Translations under genes and position numbers: made by a program
Source of the DNA: DATATV01 sp035551355
Lineage (GTDB): Bacteria; Actinomycetota; Actinomycetes; Mycobacteriales; Pseudonocardiaceae
Direction of reading: 5' to 3'
Length of the DNA: 64,000 bases
NCBI GenBank assembly: GCA_035551355.1
Contig: DASZNF010000052.1
Location: 1 to 64,000 of the forward strand
The notes under the pieces: generated by a model
What the model saw: only the letters and a program-made list of their open reading frames with translations
Told to the model about the DNA's origin: nothing
Database searches by the model: none
In this document: piece by piece, positions 39,460 to 47,569 of the stretch
Numbering within the stretch: the stretch's first letter is position 1
Layout: every line of letters starts with the position of its first letter

Positions 39460-41933
39460 CAGTGCTCACCTCCAGCGCTCACCGAAACCACCGCGCCGTG
39501 CCCGACTCCGAGCACCCGGCGCACCGCGCTGCGACCGGAGTTCTCCGGCAGCCACACCACCCCGTCGGGCAGATCGGCCTGCACCGCGGGAAGAACAATG
39601 GAGCCGCGTGCGGTGGACACCGTCAGCGGTTCGCCGAACTGCACGCCAAGGCCCGTCGCGGTGGCCACGGACAGCCGCGCCACCACGGGTTTCGCGGTGG
39701 CGGCCAGATGGGGTTCGCCCTCCTGCAGCGATCCGTTGTCCAGCAACGTCCGCCAGGTGGCCAGCACCGCCTCGCCCACGCCGGGCCGGGCCGCCTCGCC
39801 CGCCGACACCGGCACCGGCTCGTTGGTGCAGGAGTGCCGGCCCAGCCGGGCCAGATCGCCCGCCGCCGCGCCGGAGGTCTGGGTGAACAGGTCCACGTCC
39901 ATCTCCACCGCGAGGGTGTCCAGCACCCGGCAGTCCGGCAGCGCGCCGGTGCCGGACAGGGTGCTTTCGAACTCGCGGCGACGGCCCTCCCAGTCCAGGT
40001 AGGCGCCGGTCTTCTCCTGCACCGGCGCGACCGGCAGCACCACGTCGGCCCGCCGGGTCACCTCGGAGGGCCGCAGTTCCAGGCTGACCACGAAATCCAC
40101 CGTGGTCAGCGCGGTCAGCGCCAGCTCCGGATCGGGCAGGTCGAACGGATCGACGCCGCCGACCACCAGCGCCGACAACCGCGAATCGGCCGCGGCGGCA
40201 AGGATTTCGCCCGTGTCCCGGCCCGGCGTCCCGGGCAGGCCGCCCGGGGCCACGCCCCAGGCCCGCTCCACCTCGGCCCGGGCCGCCGCGTCGGTCACCG
40301 GCCGCCCGCCGGGCAGCAGGGTGGGCGTCGCGCCCGCTTCCAGCGCGCCGCGCTCCCCGGCCCGGCGCGGAATCCACGCCACCCGGGCCCCGGTCCAGGA
40401 GGACAGCGCGCGCACCGCGGTGGGCAGCCCGGCCACGCCCGCGGCCCGCTCACCGACCAGGATCAGCGCGCCCGGCCGGCCGAGCGCGTCACGCACCTTC
40501 TCGTCCAGTTCGCGCAAGCCCCGGGCCTCGTCACCGGGCACCACCGGGACCAGCGCGCCGAACGCCTTGTCCACCGCAGGGGTGGTCCACTGGCCGAGGT
40601 GGAAATACCGCAGACCGCGCTTGCGGGCCGCCTTGCGCAGCCGCAGGAACACGATCGGCGACTCCTCCTCCGGTTCGAAGGCCACCGACAGCACCGCGGG
40701 CGCGGATTCGATGTCCGCGTAGGAGACTCCGCCGTGCTCGGGCGTGCGGCCGACCACCGAGTCGGTCAGGAAGTCCAGTTCCTCGGCCGAGTGCACCCGG
40801 GCCCGGAAGTCGACGTCGTTGGTGTGCAGGGCAAGCCGGGCGAACTTGGCGTAGGCGTAGGCGTCCTCCACGGTCAGCCGGCCGCCGGGGAGCACCGCCA
40901 CACCCCGCTCTCCGCGCGCCTTGGCCAGCCCGGCCGCGGCCGCCCGCAGCGCGTCGGTCCAGCTCGCCTCGTGCAGCTCGTTGTCCGCGCCCCGCACCAG
41001 CGGCTTGCGCAGCCGGTCCTCGGCGGTGGCGTAGCGGAAGGCGAACCGGCCCTTGTCGCAGTTCCACTCCTCGTTGACCGCCGGGTCGTTGCCGGCCAGC
41101 CGCCGGGTCACGTGCCCGCGCCGCCAGTCCGACCGCTGCGCGCAGCCCGAGGCGCAGTGCTCGCACATGCTGGGCGTGGACACCAGGTCGAACGGGCGGG
41201 AGCGGAACCGGTAGGCGGCCGAGGTGAGCGCGCCGACCGGGCAGATCTGGATGATGTTGCCGGAGAAGTAGCTGCCGTGCGGCTGCCCGATCACGGCGTC
41301 GGTCTCGTCCAGATCGGCCGTCTCGTGCGTGCCGATCTGTTGCACCGCACCACGTTCCAGCAGATCGATGAACACGTCGCCGGCGATCTCGTCGGCGAAC
41401 CGGGTGCACCGCTGGCACAGCACGCAGCGCTCACGGTCCAGCAGCACCTGTGCGGTGATCGGCACCGGCTTGGCGAAGGTCCGCTTCGTGTCCACGAACC
41501 GGGACTCGGCGCGGCCGTGCTTGAGCGCCTGGTTCTGCAGCGGGCACTCGCCGCCCTTGTCGCAGATCGGGCAGTCCAGCGGGTGGTTGATCAGCAGCAG
41601 CTCCATCACACCCTGCTGCGCCTTGTCCGCGACCGCCGAGGACGCCTGGGTTTTCACCACCATCCCGTCGGCCACGGTCACCGCGCAGGCGGGCTGCGGC
41701 TTGGGCATCGGCCGCCCGCCCATCTCCACCTCGACCAGGCACTGCCGGCAGGCGGCGGCCGGGTCCAGCAGCGGGTGGTCGCAGAACCGGGGCACCTCCA
41801 CGCCGATCCGCTCGGCGGTGCGAATGATCAACTCGCCCTTGGGCGCGTCCACCGTCACCCCGTCCACGGTCAGCCGGACGTGGCCCTCGGGCACCGGAAC
41901 GGTTTCCGGATCGTCGGTCTGCGCAATGGTCAT
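39459..41933 (-). CDS. nuoG: NADH-quinone oxidoreductase subunit G
   Basis: Large iron-sulphur subunit, 824 residues. N-terminal 2Fe-2S domain with CRQCLVEVEMGG; then CPICDKGGECPLQNQALKHG and CVLCQRCTRFADEIAGDVF; and CEHCASGCAQRSDWRRGHV for the additional cluster(s). The remainder is a degenerate molybdopterin-enzyme fold with no sign of cofactor use. Two bases separate it from nuoF. Confidence 0.95.
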   Translation of the reverse strand: MTIAQTDDPETVPVPEGHVRLTVDGVTVDAPKGELIIRTAERIGVEVPRFCDHPLLDPAAACRQCLVEVEMGGRPMPKPQPACAVTVADGMVVKTQASSAVADKAQQGVMELLLINHPLDCPICDKGGECPLQNQALKHGRAESRFVDTKRTFAKPVPITAQVLLDRERCVLCQRCTRFADEIAGDVFIDLLERGAVQQIGTHETADLDETDAVIGQPHGSYFSGNIIQICPVGALTSAAYRFRSRPFDLVSTPSMCEHCASGCAQRSDWRRGHVTRRLAGNDPAVNEEWNCDKGRFAFRYATAEDRLRKPLVRGADNELHEASWTDALRAAAAGLAKARGERGVAVLPGGRLTVEDAYAYAKFARLALHTNDVDFRARVHSAEELDFLTDSVVGRTPEHGGVSYADIESAPAVLSVAFEPEEESPIVFLRLRKAARKRGLRYFHLGQWTTPAVDKAFGALVPVVPGDEARGLRELDEKVRDALGRPGALILVGERAAGVAGLPTAVRALSSWTGARVAWIPRRAGERGALEAGATPTLLPGGRPVTDAAARAEVERAWGVAPGGLPGTPGRDTGEILAAAADSRLSALVVGGVDPFDLPDPELALTALTTVDFVVSLELRPSEVTRRADVVLPVAPVQEKTGAYLDWEGRRREFESTLSGTGALPDCRVLDTLAVEMDVDLFTQTSGAAAGDLARLGRHSCTNEPVPVSAGEAARPGVGEAVLATWRTLLDNGSLQEGEPHLAATAKPVVARLSVATATGLGVQFGEPLTVSTARGSIVLPAVQADLPDGVVWLPENSGRSAVRRVLGVGHGAVVSVSAGGEH

Positions 41934-41935
41934 GG

Positions 41936-43243
41936 TCAGCGCGCTCCCGCCAGCTCGTGCTCCCGCGCGTGCGCCGCGTTGCTCTCACACAGCGCCAGGA
42001 ACTCGTCCTTGAAGTACTTGATGCCCGACTGGATCGGGGACACCGCGCCGTCGCCCAGCGCGCAGAACGAGCGACCGAAGATGTTGTCGCAGACGTCCAG
42101 CAGGGTGTCGATATCGGCGGGCGTGCCCTCGCCGCGCACCATCCGCTCCAGGATCTGGGCCAGCCAGTAGGTGCCCTCCCGGCACGGCGTGCACTTGCCG
42201 CACGACTCGTGCTCGTAGAACTGGGTCCACTTCATGACCGCCCAGGGCACCGACACCGTCTCGTTGAACACCTGAACGGCCGTCGTGCCCAGCATCGAGC
42301 CGGCCTCGGTCGCGCCCTCGAAGTCCAGCGGGGTGTCCAGGTGCTCGGCGGTGAACATCGGCGTGGACGAGCCGCCCGGGGTCCAGAACTTCAGCGGGAT
42401 GCCATCCTTCATGCCCCCGGCCAGCTCCAGCAGCTCGCGCAGCGTGGTGCCCATCGGCGCCTCGTACTGGCCGGGCTGCTCCACGTGGCCGGAGATGGAG
42501 AAGATCTTGGGCCCGGGCGACTTCTCCCGGCCCATGCTGCGGAACCAGTCCGCGCCGGCGTTCACGATGAACGGCACGCTGGCGATGGTCTCCACGTTGT
42601 TGACCGTGGTCGGCGCGGCGTACAGGCCGGCGGCGGCCGGGAACGGCGGCTTGAGCCGGGGCTGGCCGCGCCGGCCCTCCAGCGAGTCCAGCAGCGCGGT
42701 CTCCTCGCCGCAGATGTAGGCGCCCGCGCCCGCGTGCACGGTGATGTCCAGGTCGAATCCGGAGTCCAGGATGTTCCGGCCCAGGTAACCGGCGGTGTAG
42801 GCCTCCCGGACGGCGGAGGTCAGCCTGCGCACGCAGTGCAGGGCCTCGCCGCGCACGTAGATGAAGCAGTGGTGCGAGCGCATCGCGTAGGCGGCGATGA
42901 CGCAGCCCTCGATCAGCGAGTGCGGATCGGCCATCATCAGCGGGATGTCCTTGCAGGTGCCCGGTTCACCCTCGTCCGCGTTGATCACCAGGTAGTGCGG
43001 CTTGTCCTCGTTGGGGGGCATGAAGCTCCACTTGAGGCCGGTCGGGAAGCCGGCGCCACCCCGGCCGCGCAGTCCGGAGTCCTTGACCAACTGCACCAGC
43101 TGCTCGGGCGTGCCCGCGAGCGCCTTGCGCAGCGCGGTGTAGCCCTCCAGCTGCTCGTACACCGACAGTCGCCAGGACCGCGGGGACAGCCAGCGCTTGG
43201 TGAGCACCGGCGTGATCGGGTCGGCGGGCCGAGGAGTGGTCAT
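41936..43243 (-). CDS. nuoF: NADH-quinone oxidoreductase subunit F
   Basis: NADH-binding flavoprotein of complex I, 435 residues. GLRGRGGAGFPTGLKWSFMP (NADH/FMN), YLVINADEGEPGTCKDIPLMM, GAGAYICGEETALLDSLEGRRGQPRLKPPFPA (FMN) and the 4Fe-4S N3 motif ESCGKCTPCREGTYW are all present. Start ATG 43243 follows GAGGAG; the frame stays open upstream across nuoE but without homology. The nuoE stop is 10 bases away. Confidence 0.97.
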   Translation of the reverse strand: MTTPRPADPITPVLTKRWLSPRSWRLSVYEQLEGYTALRKALAGTPEQLVQLVKDSGLRGRGGAGFPTGLKWSFMPPNEDKPHYLVINADEGEPGTCKDIPLMMADPHSLIEGCVIAAYAMRSHHCFIYVRGEALHCVRRLTSAVREAYTAGYLGRNILDSGFDLDITVHAGAGAYICGEETALLDSLEGRRGQPRLKPPFPAAAGLYAAPTTVNNVETIASVPFIVNAGADWFRSMGREKSPGPKIFSISGHVEQPGQYEAPMGTTLRELLELAGGMKDGIPLKFWTPGGSSTPMFTAEHLDTPLDFEGATEAGSMLGTTAVQVFNETVSVPWAVMKWTQFYEHESCGKCTPCREGTYWLAQILERMVRGEGTPADIDTLLDVCDNIFGRSFCALGDGAVSPIQSGIKYFKDEFLALCESNAAHAREHELAGAR

Positions 43244-43253
43244 GGTCGGCTCC

Positions 43254-43970
43254 TCACTTCTTGTTGTCCGACACGGCGGGCAACGGTGTATCGGACATCG
43301 CAGGCGCGGTCCAGCCCCGATCGGCGGCCAGCTGCGCGCCGCGCACCGTCTCGGCCGCGGCCGACGGAGCATCCACATCGGACTCCAGCTCGACGAACCC
43401 GGCCAGCTGCCGCTCGGCGTTGCGGAAACCGACCAGCGGGGCGCCGCGGCTGGGCATCGGCTTGTTGCCCGAGCGCAGCCCGTCGATCAGATGGGTCGCC
43501 GAATCCGGGCTCTGCTTGTCGAAGAACTCGTAGTCGACCTGCATCACCGGCGCGAGATCGCACGCGGCCAGGCATTCCACGTGTTCCAACGTGATCGAGC
43601 CGGGCTGGCCCGGCTCACCGAAGGTCTCCTCGTGCCCGTGCGCCGGGCCGTCCTCACCGAGGTACTCGCGGAGTTTGGCGTAGATCGCGTCGCCGCCCAG
43701 CACCGCGCACAAGGTGTTGGTGCACACGCTGACCAGGTGCTCACCGCACGGCCGCCGCTTGTACATGGTGTAGAAGGTGACCACCGCGTCCACCTCGGCC
43801 GTGGACAGCGCCAGCAGGCGCGCGCAGAACGCGATGCCCTCCTGGCTGACCTGGCCCTGCACCGACTGCACCAGGTGCAGCAGCGGCAGCAGCGCCGAGC
43901 GGGACTCGGGATAGCGGGCGATGATCGCCCGCGCCTCCTCCTCGGTGCGCTCCGAGAACGGCTCACTCAC
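43254..43970 (-). CDS. nuoE: NADH-quinone oxidoreductase subunit E
   Basis: 2Fe-2S (N1a) subunit, 238 residues. The thioredoxin-like core has VSVCTNTLCAVLGGDAIYAKL and EHVECLAACDLAPVMQVDYEFF, giving the four cysteine ligands. About 75 further residues after the core (GFRNAERQLAGFVELESDVD) form an actinobacterial C-terminal tail. It starts at GTG 43970 inside the nuoD stop (GTGA, 4-base overlap). Confidence 0.94.
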   Translation of the reverse strand: MSEPFSERTEEEARAIIARYPESRSALLPLLHLVQSVQGQVSQEGIAFCARLLALSTAEVDAVVTFYTMYKRRPCGEHLVSVCTNTLCAVLGGDAIYAKLREYLGEDGPAHGHEETFGEPGQPGSITLEHVECLAACDLAPVMQVDYEFFDKQSPDSATHLIDGLRSGNKPMPSRGAPLVGFRNAERQLAGFVELESDVDAPSAAAETVRGAQLAADRGWTAPAMSDTPLPAVSDNKK

Positions 43971-45280
43971 CGATCCACACCTCCCATGACCGGGTCGATC
44001 GAGGCCACCGACGCGATCACGTCGGCCACCATGCTGCCCTCGCACATCGCCGGCATCGACTGCAGGTTCACGAAACTGGGGTCGCGCACGTGCACCCGCA
44101 TCGGCCGGGTGCCCCCGTCGGAGACCATGTGGTAACCCAGCTCCCCGCGCGGCGACTCCACCGGCACGTACACCTGGCCGGCCGGCACCGTGAAGCCCTC
44201 TGTGACCAGCTTGAAGTGGTGGATCAGCGACTCCATGGACTGGCCCATGATCTTGCGGACGTGCTCCAGCGAGTTGCCCATGCCGTCCGCGCCGATGGTC
44301 AGCTGCGCGGGCCAGGCGATCTTGGCGTCCTCCACCATGACCGGGCCCGGCTCCAGCTTGTCCACCGCCTGCTTGACGATGCGCAGCGACTGGAAGATCT
44401 CCTCCACCCGCAGCAGGTACCGGGCGAAGCAGTCGGCCGCGGTGTCGGTCGGCACGTCGAACTTGTACTCCTCGTAGCCGCAGTACGGCTCGATCTTGCG
44501 CAGGTCCCAGGGCAGCCCGGCGCCGCGCAGGATCGGCCCGGTGATACCGAGCGCCAGGCACCCGTCCACCGGCAGCACGCCGACCCCGGCCAGCCGGTTG
44601 CGCCAGATCGGTTGCCCGGTAAGGAGTTTGTGGTAGTCGGGCATCCGCTTGTGCATCACCTTGAGGAAGTCGCCGATCTTCTCGGCCGCGTCCTCGGGCA
44701 GATCCTGGGCCAGCCCGCCGGGCCGGATGAACGCGTGGTTCATCCGCAGACCGGTCAGGTACTCCAGCAGGTGCAGCACTTCCTCGCGCTCGCGGAAGCC
44801 GTTGGTCATACCGGTCAGCGCGCCCAGCTCCATGCCGCCGGTGGCCAGCGCCACCAGGTGCGAGCCGATCCGGTTGAGCTCCATCAGGAGCACCCGGATC
44901 ACCTGGGCCCGCCGCGGCACCTCGATGCCAAGCAGCTTCTCCACCGCGAAGCAGTAGCCGGCCTCGTTGAACAGCGGGGCCAGGTAGTCCATCCGCGTGA
45001 CGAAGGTGACGCCCTGGGTCCAGGTGCGGTACTCGGTGTTCTTCTCGATCCCGGTGTGCAGGTAGCCGATCACCGAGCGGGCCTGGGTGACGGTCTCGCC
45101 CTCCAGCTCCAGCACCAGCCGCAGCACGCCGTGCGTGGACGGGTGCTGCGGACCGAGGTTCATCACGATCCGCTCGTCGTGACTGGCCTCGGCGATGATC
45201 TCGTCCCAATCGCCGCCGGTGACCGTGTAGACCCGGCCCTCGGTGGTCTCCCTCGGCTGACCTTCGTGAACGCCGGTCAT
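43967..45280 (-). CDS. nuoD: NADH-quinone oxidoreductase subunit D
   Basis: 49-kDa quinone-site subunit, 437 residues. LGPQHPSTHGVLRLVLELEGETV near the N-terminus contains the quinone-binding His; GIEKNTEYRTWTQGVTFVTRMDYLAPLFNE, LNRIGSHLVAL and GTRPMRVHVRDPSFVNLQSM follow the family order. ATG 45280 overlaps the stop of the second 26-residue mini-ORF (ATGA), not the end of nuoC, which lies 150 bases upstream. Confidence 0.97.
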   Translation of the reverse strand: MTGVHEGQPRETTEGRVYTVTGGDWDEIIAEASHDERIVMNLGPQHPSTHGVLRLVLELEGETVTQARSVIGYLHTGIEKNTEYRTWTQGVTFVTRMDYLAPLFNEAGYCFAVEKLLGIEVPRRAQVIRVLLMELNRIGSHLVALATGGMELGALTGMTNGFREREEVLHLLEYLTGLRMNHAFIRPGGLAQDLPEDAAEKIGDFLKVMHKRMPDYHKLLTGQPIWRNRLAGVGVLPVDGCLALGITGPILRGAGLPWDLRKIEPYCGYEEYKFDVPTDTAADCFARYLLRVEEIFQSLRIVKQAVDKLEPGPVMVEDAKIAWPAQLTIGADGMGNSLEHVRKIMGQSMESLIHHFKLVTEGFTVPAGQVYVPVESPRGELGYHMVSDGGTRPMRVHVRDPSFVNLQSMPAMCEGSMVADVIASVASIDPVMGGVDR

Positions 45281-45357
45281 CGGGTCACCTCGCTACGCTC
45301 GGCGGTCCACTGCCCGATCGGTGCTGTGCCCGTCGGTTCGCTCGCAAGCTCGCTCAC
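45277..45357 (-). CDS. 26-residue coupled mini-ORF 2 between nuoC and nuoD
   Basis: GTG 45357 to TGA 45279-45277. The peptide begins MSELASEPTG and ends WTAERSEVTR. Its GTG overlaps the stop of mini-ORF 1 (GTGA), and its stop overlaps the nuoD start (ATGA). It shares MSELASE and AERSEV with mini-ORF 1, and its DNA is the second copy of a 77-bp direct repeat. The exact fit of unit length (26 codons plus stop minus a 4-base overlap = 77) keeps an unbroken ribosome path from nuoC to nuoD. No known domain is present. Confidence 0.55.
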   Translation of the reverse strand: MSELASEPTGTAPIGQWTAERSEVTR

Positions 45358-45436
45358 GTCCACACCTCGCTGCGCTCGGCGTGCCCGCGAGCGGGCGCTG
45401 CAGTGTCCATCAGTTCGCTCGCAAGCTCGCTCACGT
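45286..45436. repeat. 77-bp direct repeat pair containing REP-like palindromic segments
   Basis: Plus-strand CACCTCGCT occurs at 45286 and 45363, and TTCGCTCGCAAGCTCGCTCA at 45337 and 45414, both 77 bp apart. CTCGCAAGCTCG-type segments (CGAGCTTGCGAG on the other strand) have dyad character. The pair fills the whole nuoC-nuoD spacer. Confidence 0.8.
45354..45434 (-). CDS. 26-residue coupled mini-ORF 1 between nuoC and nuoD
   Basis: GTG 45434 (inside the nuoC stop, GTGA) to TGA 45356-45354 (inside the start of mini-ORF 2). The peptide begins MSELASELMDTAAP and ends HAERSEVWT. Its ends are nearly identical in DNA to mini-ORF 2 (GTGAGCGAGCTTGCGAGCGA at the start, GCCGAGCG.AGCGAGGTG near the end), while the middle differs. 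No motif suggests a protein function; the conserved feature is the chain of overlapping stops and starts. Confidence 0.55.
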   Translation of the reverse strand: MSELASELMDTAAPARGHAERSEVWT

Positions 45437-46207
45437 GTACGACCTCCGCTGATCGGGCGGCGGAATCTCGGCGCCCTTGTACTCCACCGGAATCCCGCCG
45501 AGCGGGTAGTCCTTGCGCTGCGGGTGGCCGTCCCAGTCGTCCGGCATCAGGATGCGGGTCAGCGCCGGGTGGCCGTCGTAGACGATGCCGAACATGTCCC
45601 AGGTCTCCCGCTCCTGCCAGTCGGCGGTCGGGTAGACCTCCACCACCGACGGCATGTGCGGGTCGTCGACGTCGACCATGACCTCCAGCCGGATGCGCCG
45701 CCGGAAGGTCATCGAGGTCAGGTGGTAGACCGAGTGCAGCCGCTGCGGCACGTCCGGGCCGTAGTCCACACCGGACACCGAGGAGCACAACTCGAACCGC
45801 ATGGTCGGCTCGTCGCGCAGCATCCGGCACCAGGCCAGCAGGTGCTCCCGGCGCAGGTAGTAGGTGATCTCGCCGCGGTCCACCGTGACCTGCAGGATCG
45901 ACTCGGCCGGAATTCCCTTGTCCGACAAGGCGATGGCGAGTTCGTCGGCGAACTCGTCGAACCAGCCCCCGTACGGGCGCTCGGCCGGGGCGGGCAGGTA
46001 GGCCGGGGACCGCAGGCCGCCGAACCCACTGGTGTCGCCCGCGTCGTGCACCTGGAACATGCCGTGCCGGGACCGGCCCGCGACGATCGGGGACTTGTGC
46101 TCGGCCGGGCCGATTCCGTTGTCCTGCTTGGGTTCCAGACCGGACTCGGGCCGTTCGGCGCTGGACTGGGTGCCGCCGGTTTCCGGCGTGCTCTGCTCGT
46201 CAGGCAC
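45431..46207 (-). CDS. nuoC: NADH-quinone oxidoreductase subunit C
   Basis: 30-kDa subunit, 258 residues. The conserved core runs through RLHSVYHLTSMTFRRRIRLEVMVDVDDPHMPSVVEVYPTADWQERETWDMFGIVYDGHPALTRILMPDDWDGHPQRKDYPLGG. The N-terminal 75 residues (EQSTPETGGTQSSAERPESG) are poorly conserved, as is normal in actinobacteria. GTG 46207 lies 6 bases after nuoB. The end ...RRSYT is followed by the mini-ORF chain, not directly by nuoD. Confidence 0.95.
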   Translation of the reverse strand: MPDEQSTPETGGTQSSAERPESGLEPKQDNGIGPAEHKSPIVAGRSRHGMFQVHDAGDTSGFGGLRSPAYLPAPAERPYGGWFDEFADELAIALSDKGIPAESILQVTVDRGEITYYLRREHLLAWCRMLRDEPTMRFELCSSVSGVDYGPDVPQRLHSVYHLTSMTFRRRIRLEVMVDVDDPHMPSVVEVYPTADWQERETWDMFGIVYDGHPALTRILMPDDWDGHPQRKDYPLGGIPVEYKGAEIPPPDQRRSYT

Positions 46208-46213
46208 AGGCGC

Positions 46214-46765
46214 TCACTTCTTCTTCGCGAACCGGACGGACGACGGGATCAGCTCCAGTTCCTTGCCACTCTGGGCCTTCAGCGCGGCCCGGGCGGGCCC
46301 GAGCGGTTCATCGGTGATCTTGGCGTGGATCTTGAGGATGGCGTCCATCAGCATCTCCGGCCGGGGCGGGCAGCCGGGCAGGTACATATCCACCGGGACC
46401 ACGTGGTCCACGCCCTGCACCACGGCGTAGTTGTTGAACATGCCGCCGGAGGAGGCGCACACGCCCATGGCCAGCACCCAGCGCGGCTCGGGCATCTGGT
46501 CGTAGATCTGGCGCAGCACCGGGGCCATCTTCTGGCTGACCCGGCCGGCCACGATCATCAGATCGGCCTGGCGCGGGGAGGCGCGGAACACCTCCATGCC
46601 GAACCGGGCCAGGTCGTAGCGCGGACCTCCGGTCGTCATCATCTCGATCGCGCAGCAGGCCAGACCGAAGGTGGCCGGCCAGAGCGAGGACTTGCGCGTC
46701 CAGTTGACCAGTTTCTCCACGCTGGCCAGCAGGATCCCGCTGGGAAGTTTTTCCTCGAGCCCCAT
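46214..46765 (-). CDS. nuoB: NADH-quinone oxidoreductase subunit B
   Basis: PSST subunit holding terminal cluster N2, 183 residues. Ligand cysteines are in GLACCAIEMMTTGGPRYDLARFGMEVFRASPRQADLMIVAGRV, ALGVCASSGG-type MGVCASSGGMFNNYAVVQGVD, and PGCPPRPEMLMDAILK. The ATG at 46765 is 30 bases after the nuoA stop. Confidence 0.97.
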   Translation of the reverse strand: MGLEEKLPSGILLASVEKLVNWTRKSSLWPATFGLACCAIEMMTTGGPRYDLARFGMEVFRASPRQADLMIVAGRVSQKMAPVLRQIYDQMPEPRWVLAMGVCASSGGMFNNYAVVQGVDHVVPVDMYLPGCPPRPEMLMDAILKIHAKITDEPLGPARAALKAQSGKELELIPSSVRFAKKK

Positions 46766-46795
46766 GGCGTGCCTCCTGGCTTGCTTGGCGTCCGG

Positions 46796-47161
46796 CTAGT
46801 TCCAGTCCAATCCACCGCGTCGCCAGACGTAGGCGTAGGCGAAACCGAGTGTCGCGATGAACAGCACGATCTCGACCAGCCCGAACATCCCCAACGCGTC
46901 CGAGGACACGGCGAACGGGTAGAGGAACACCATTTCGATGTCGAACAGGATGAACAGCATCGCGGTCAGGTAGTAGGCGACCGGCATGCGGCCGCCGCCG
47001 ACCACGGGCTGCGGCGAGGGTTCGATGCCGCACTCGTAGGCGTCGAGCTTCGCCTTGTTGTAGCGGCGCGGACCGATGAAGGGGGCGGCGGTCACCGAGA
47101 ACAGGGCGAACGCGCCGGCCAGCAGAAAGAGCAGAAGAAGGGGGAGGTAAGCCTGCAGCAC
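46796..47161 (-). CDS. nuoA: NADH-quinone oxidoreductase subunit A
   Basis: First gene of the complete 14-gene nuo operon, encoding a 121-residue membrane subunit with three helices. The conserved acidic loop YNKAKLDAYECGIEPSPQPVVGGGRMPVAYYLTAMLFILFDIEMVFLYPFAVS is intact. The start is GTG 47161 with a purine-rich AAAGGA upstream. The promoter region holds two Rex-type operators about 150-200 bases upstream of the start codon. Confidence 0.95.
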   Translation of the reverse strand: MLQAYLPLLLLFLLAGAFALFSVTAAPFIGPRRYNKAKLDAYECGIEPSPQPVVGGGRMPVAYYLTAMLFILFDIEMVFLYPFAVSSDALGMFGLVEIVLFIATLGFAYAYVWRRGGLDWN

Positions 47162-47306
47162 CCTTGCGCCGTCCTTTCCTCACCAGCGGTGACCGTCCGG
47201 TCGCCGCTGACCGCACCCTACGGGGCCTACGTCACACTCCCGCAGGCGAGGCGTACCTAACTCGCCCGCCGGGTGTCGATCACTCCGCCACGCTGCGTCG
47301 TGATCG
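47162..47306. other. nuo operon 5' untranslated and promoter region
   Basis: 145 bp of non-coding sequence between nuoA and the first Rex-type operator. Reading on the minus strand, the transcript probably starts close to the operators, giving a leader of roughly 130-150 bases. I see no riboswitch-like structure. Confidence 0.5.
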
Positions 47307-47307
47307 C

Positions 47308-47325
47308 TTGTGAATTAATTCACAA
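47308..47325. promoter_or_regulatory. rex site: Rex operator 1 upstream of nuoA
   Basis: TTGTGAATTAATTCACAA matches the Rex operator pattern TTGTGAA-N4-TTCACAA exactly and is a perfect palindrome (20 bp with flanks CTTG...CAAG). Rex is the NADH/NAD-sensing repressor known to control nuo in Streptomyces. Confidence 0.85.
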
Positions 47326-47342
47326 GCTAGCGTGCAGCTAGG

Positions 47343-47360
47343 TTGTGAACTGCTTCACAA
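47343..47360. promoter_or_regulatory. rex site: Rex operator 2 upstream of nuoA
   Basis: TTGTGAACTGCTTCACAA has the same perfect 7-bp arms. Its centre lies 35 bp from that of operator 1, about 3.3 helical turns, so two dimers could bind nearly the same face. Confidence 0.85.
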
Positions 47361-47509
47361 GGCGCGTCCCTAGTTTAGGACCCGGGTCACACCGACGCGC
47401 CAGGGGCAGACGGAATCCTGTGACAGAGAACACCCACAAGATCCGCTTCCGCACATATCACCCGGTAGGCGCAATCTGCCTCGATCCAGCCTGGTCACCG
47501 ACATGCGAA
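47361..47509. other. intergenic sequence between Rex sites and the menJ-like gene terminator
   Basis: Part of a 408-bp gap between nuoA and the menJ-like gene; probably carries the -35/upstream region of the nuo promoter. No gene seen. Confidence 0.45.
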
Positions 47510-47555
47510 CGCCCAACGCGGCCGGGCGTGTCCGCGGCCGGCCGGGCGTTGGGCG
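47510..47555 (-). terminator. terminator after the menJ-like gene
   Basis: CGCCCAACGC (47510-47519) pairs with GCGTTGGGCG (47546-47555), and the inner GGCCGG/CCGGCC extends the stem with a small bulge. It lies 15 bases after the minus-strand gene. Confidence 0.7.
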
Positions 47556-47569
47556 CCGGCGGGGTGGAC

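Noticed and set aside
44090..47260. A 1056-codon open frame antisense to nuoA-D, and similar long antisense frames opposite nuoF-H, nuoN and the ABC genes
   Set aside because: High GC makes antisense frames long. Their composition (Arg, Gly, His, Gln-rich) has no domain, and the other strand encodes conserved proteins.
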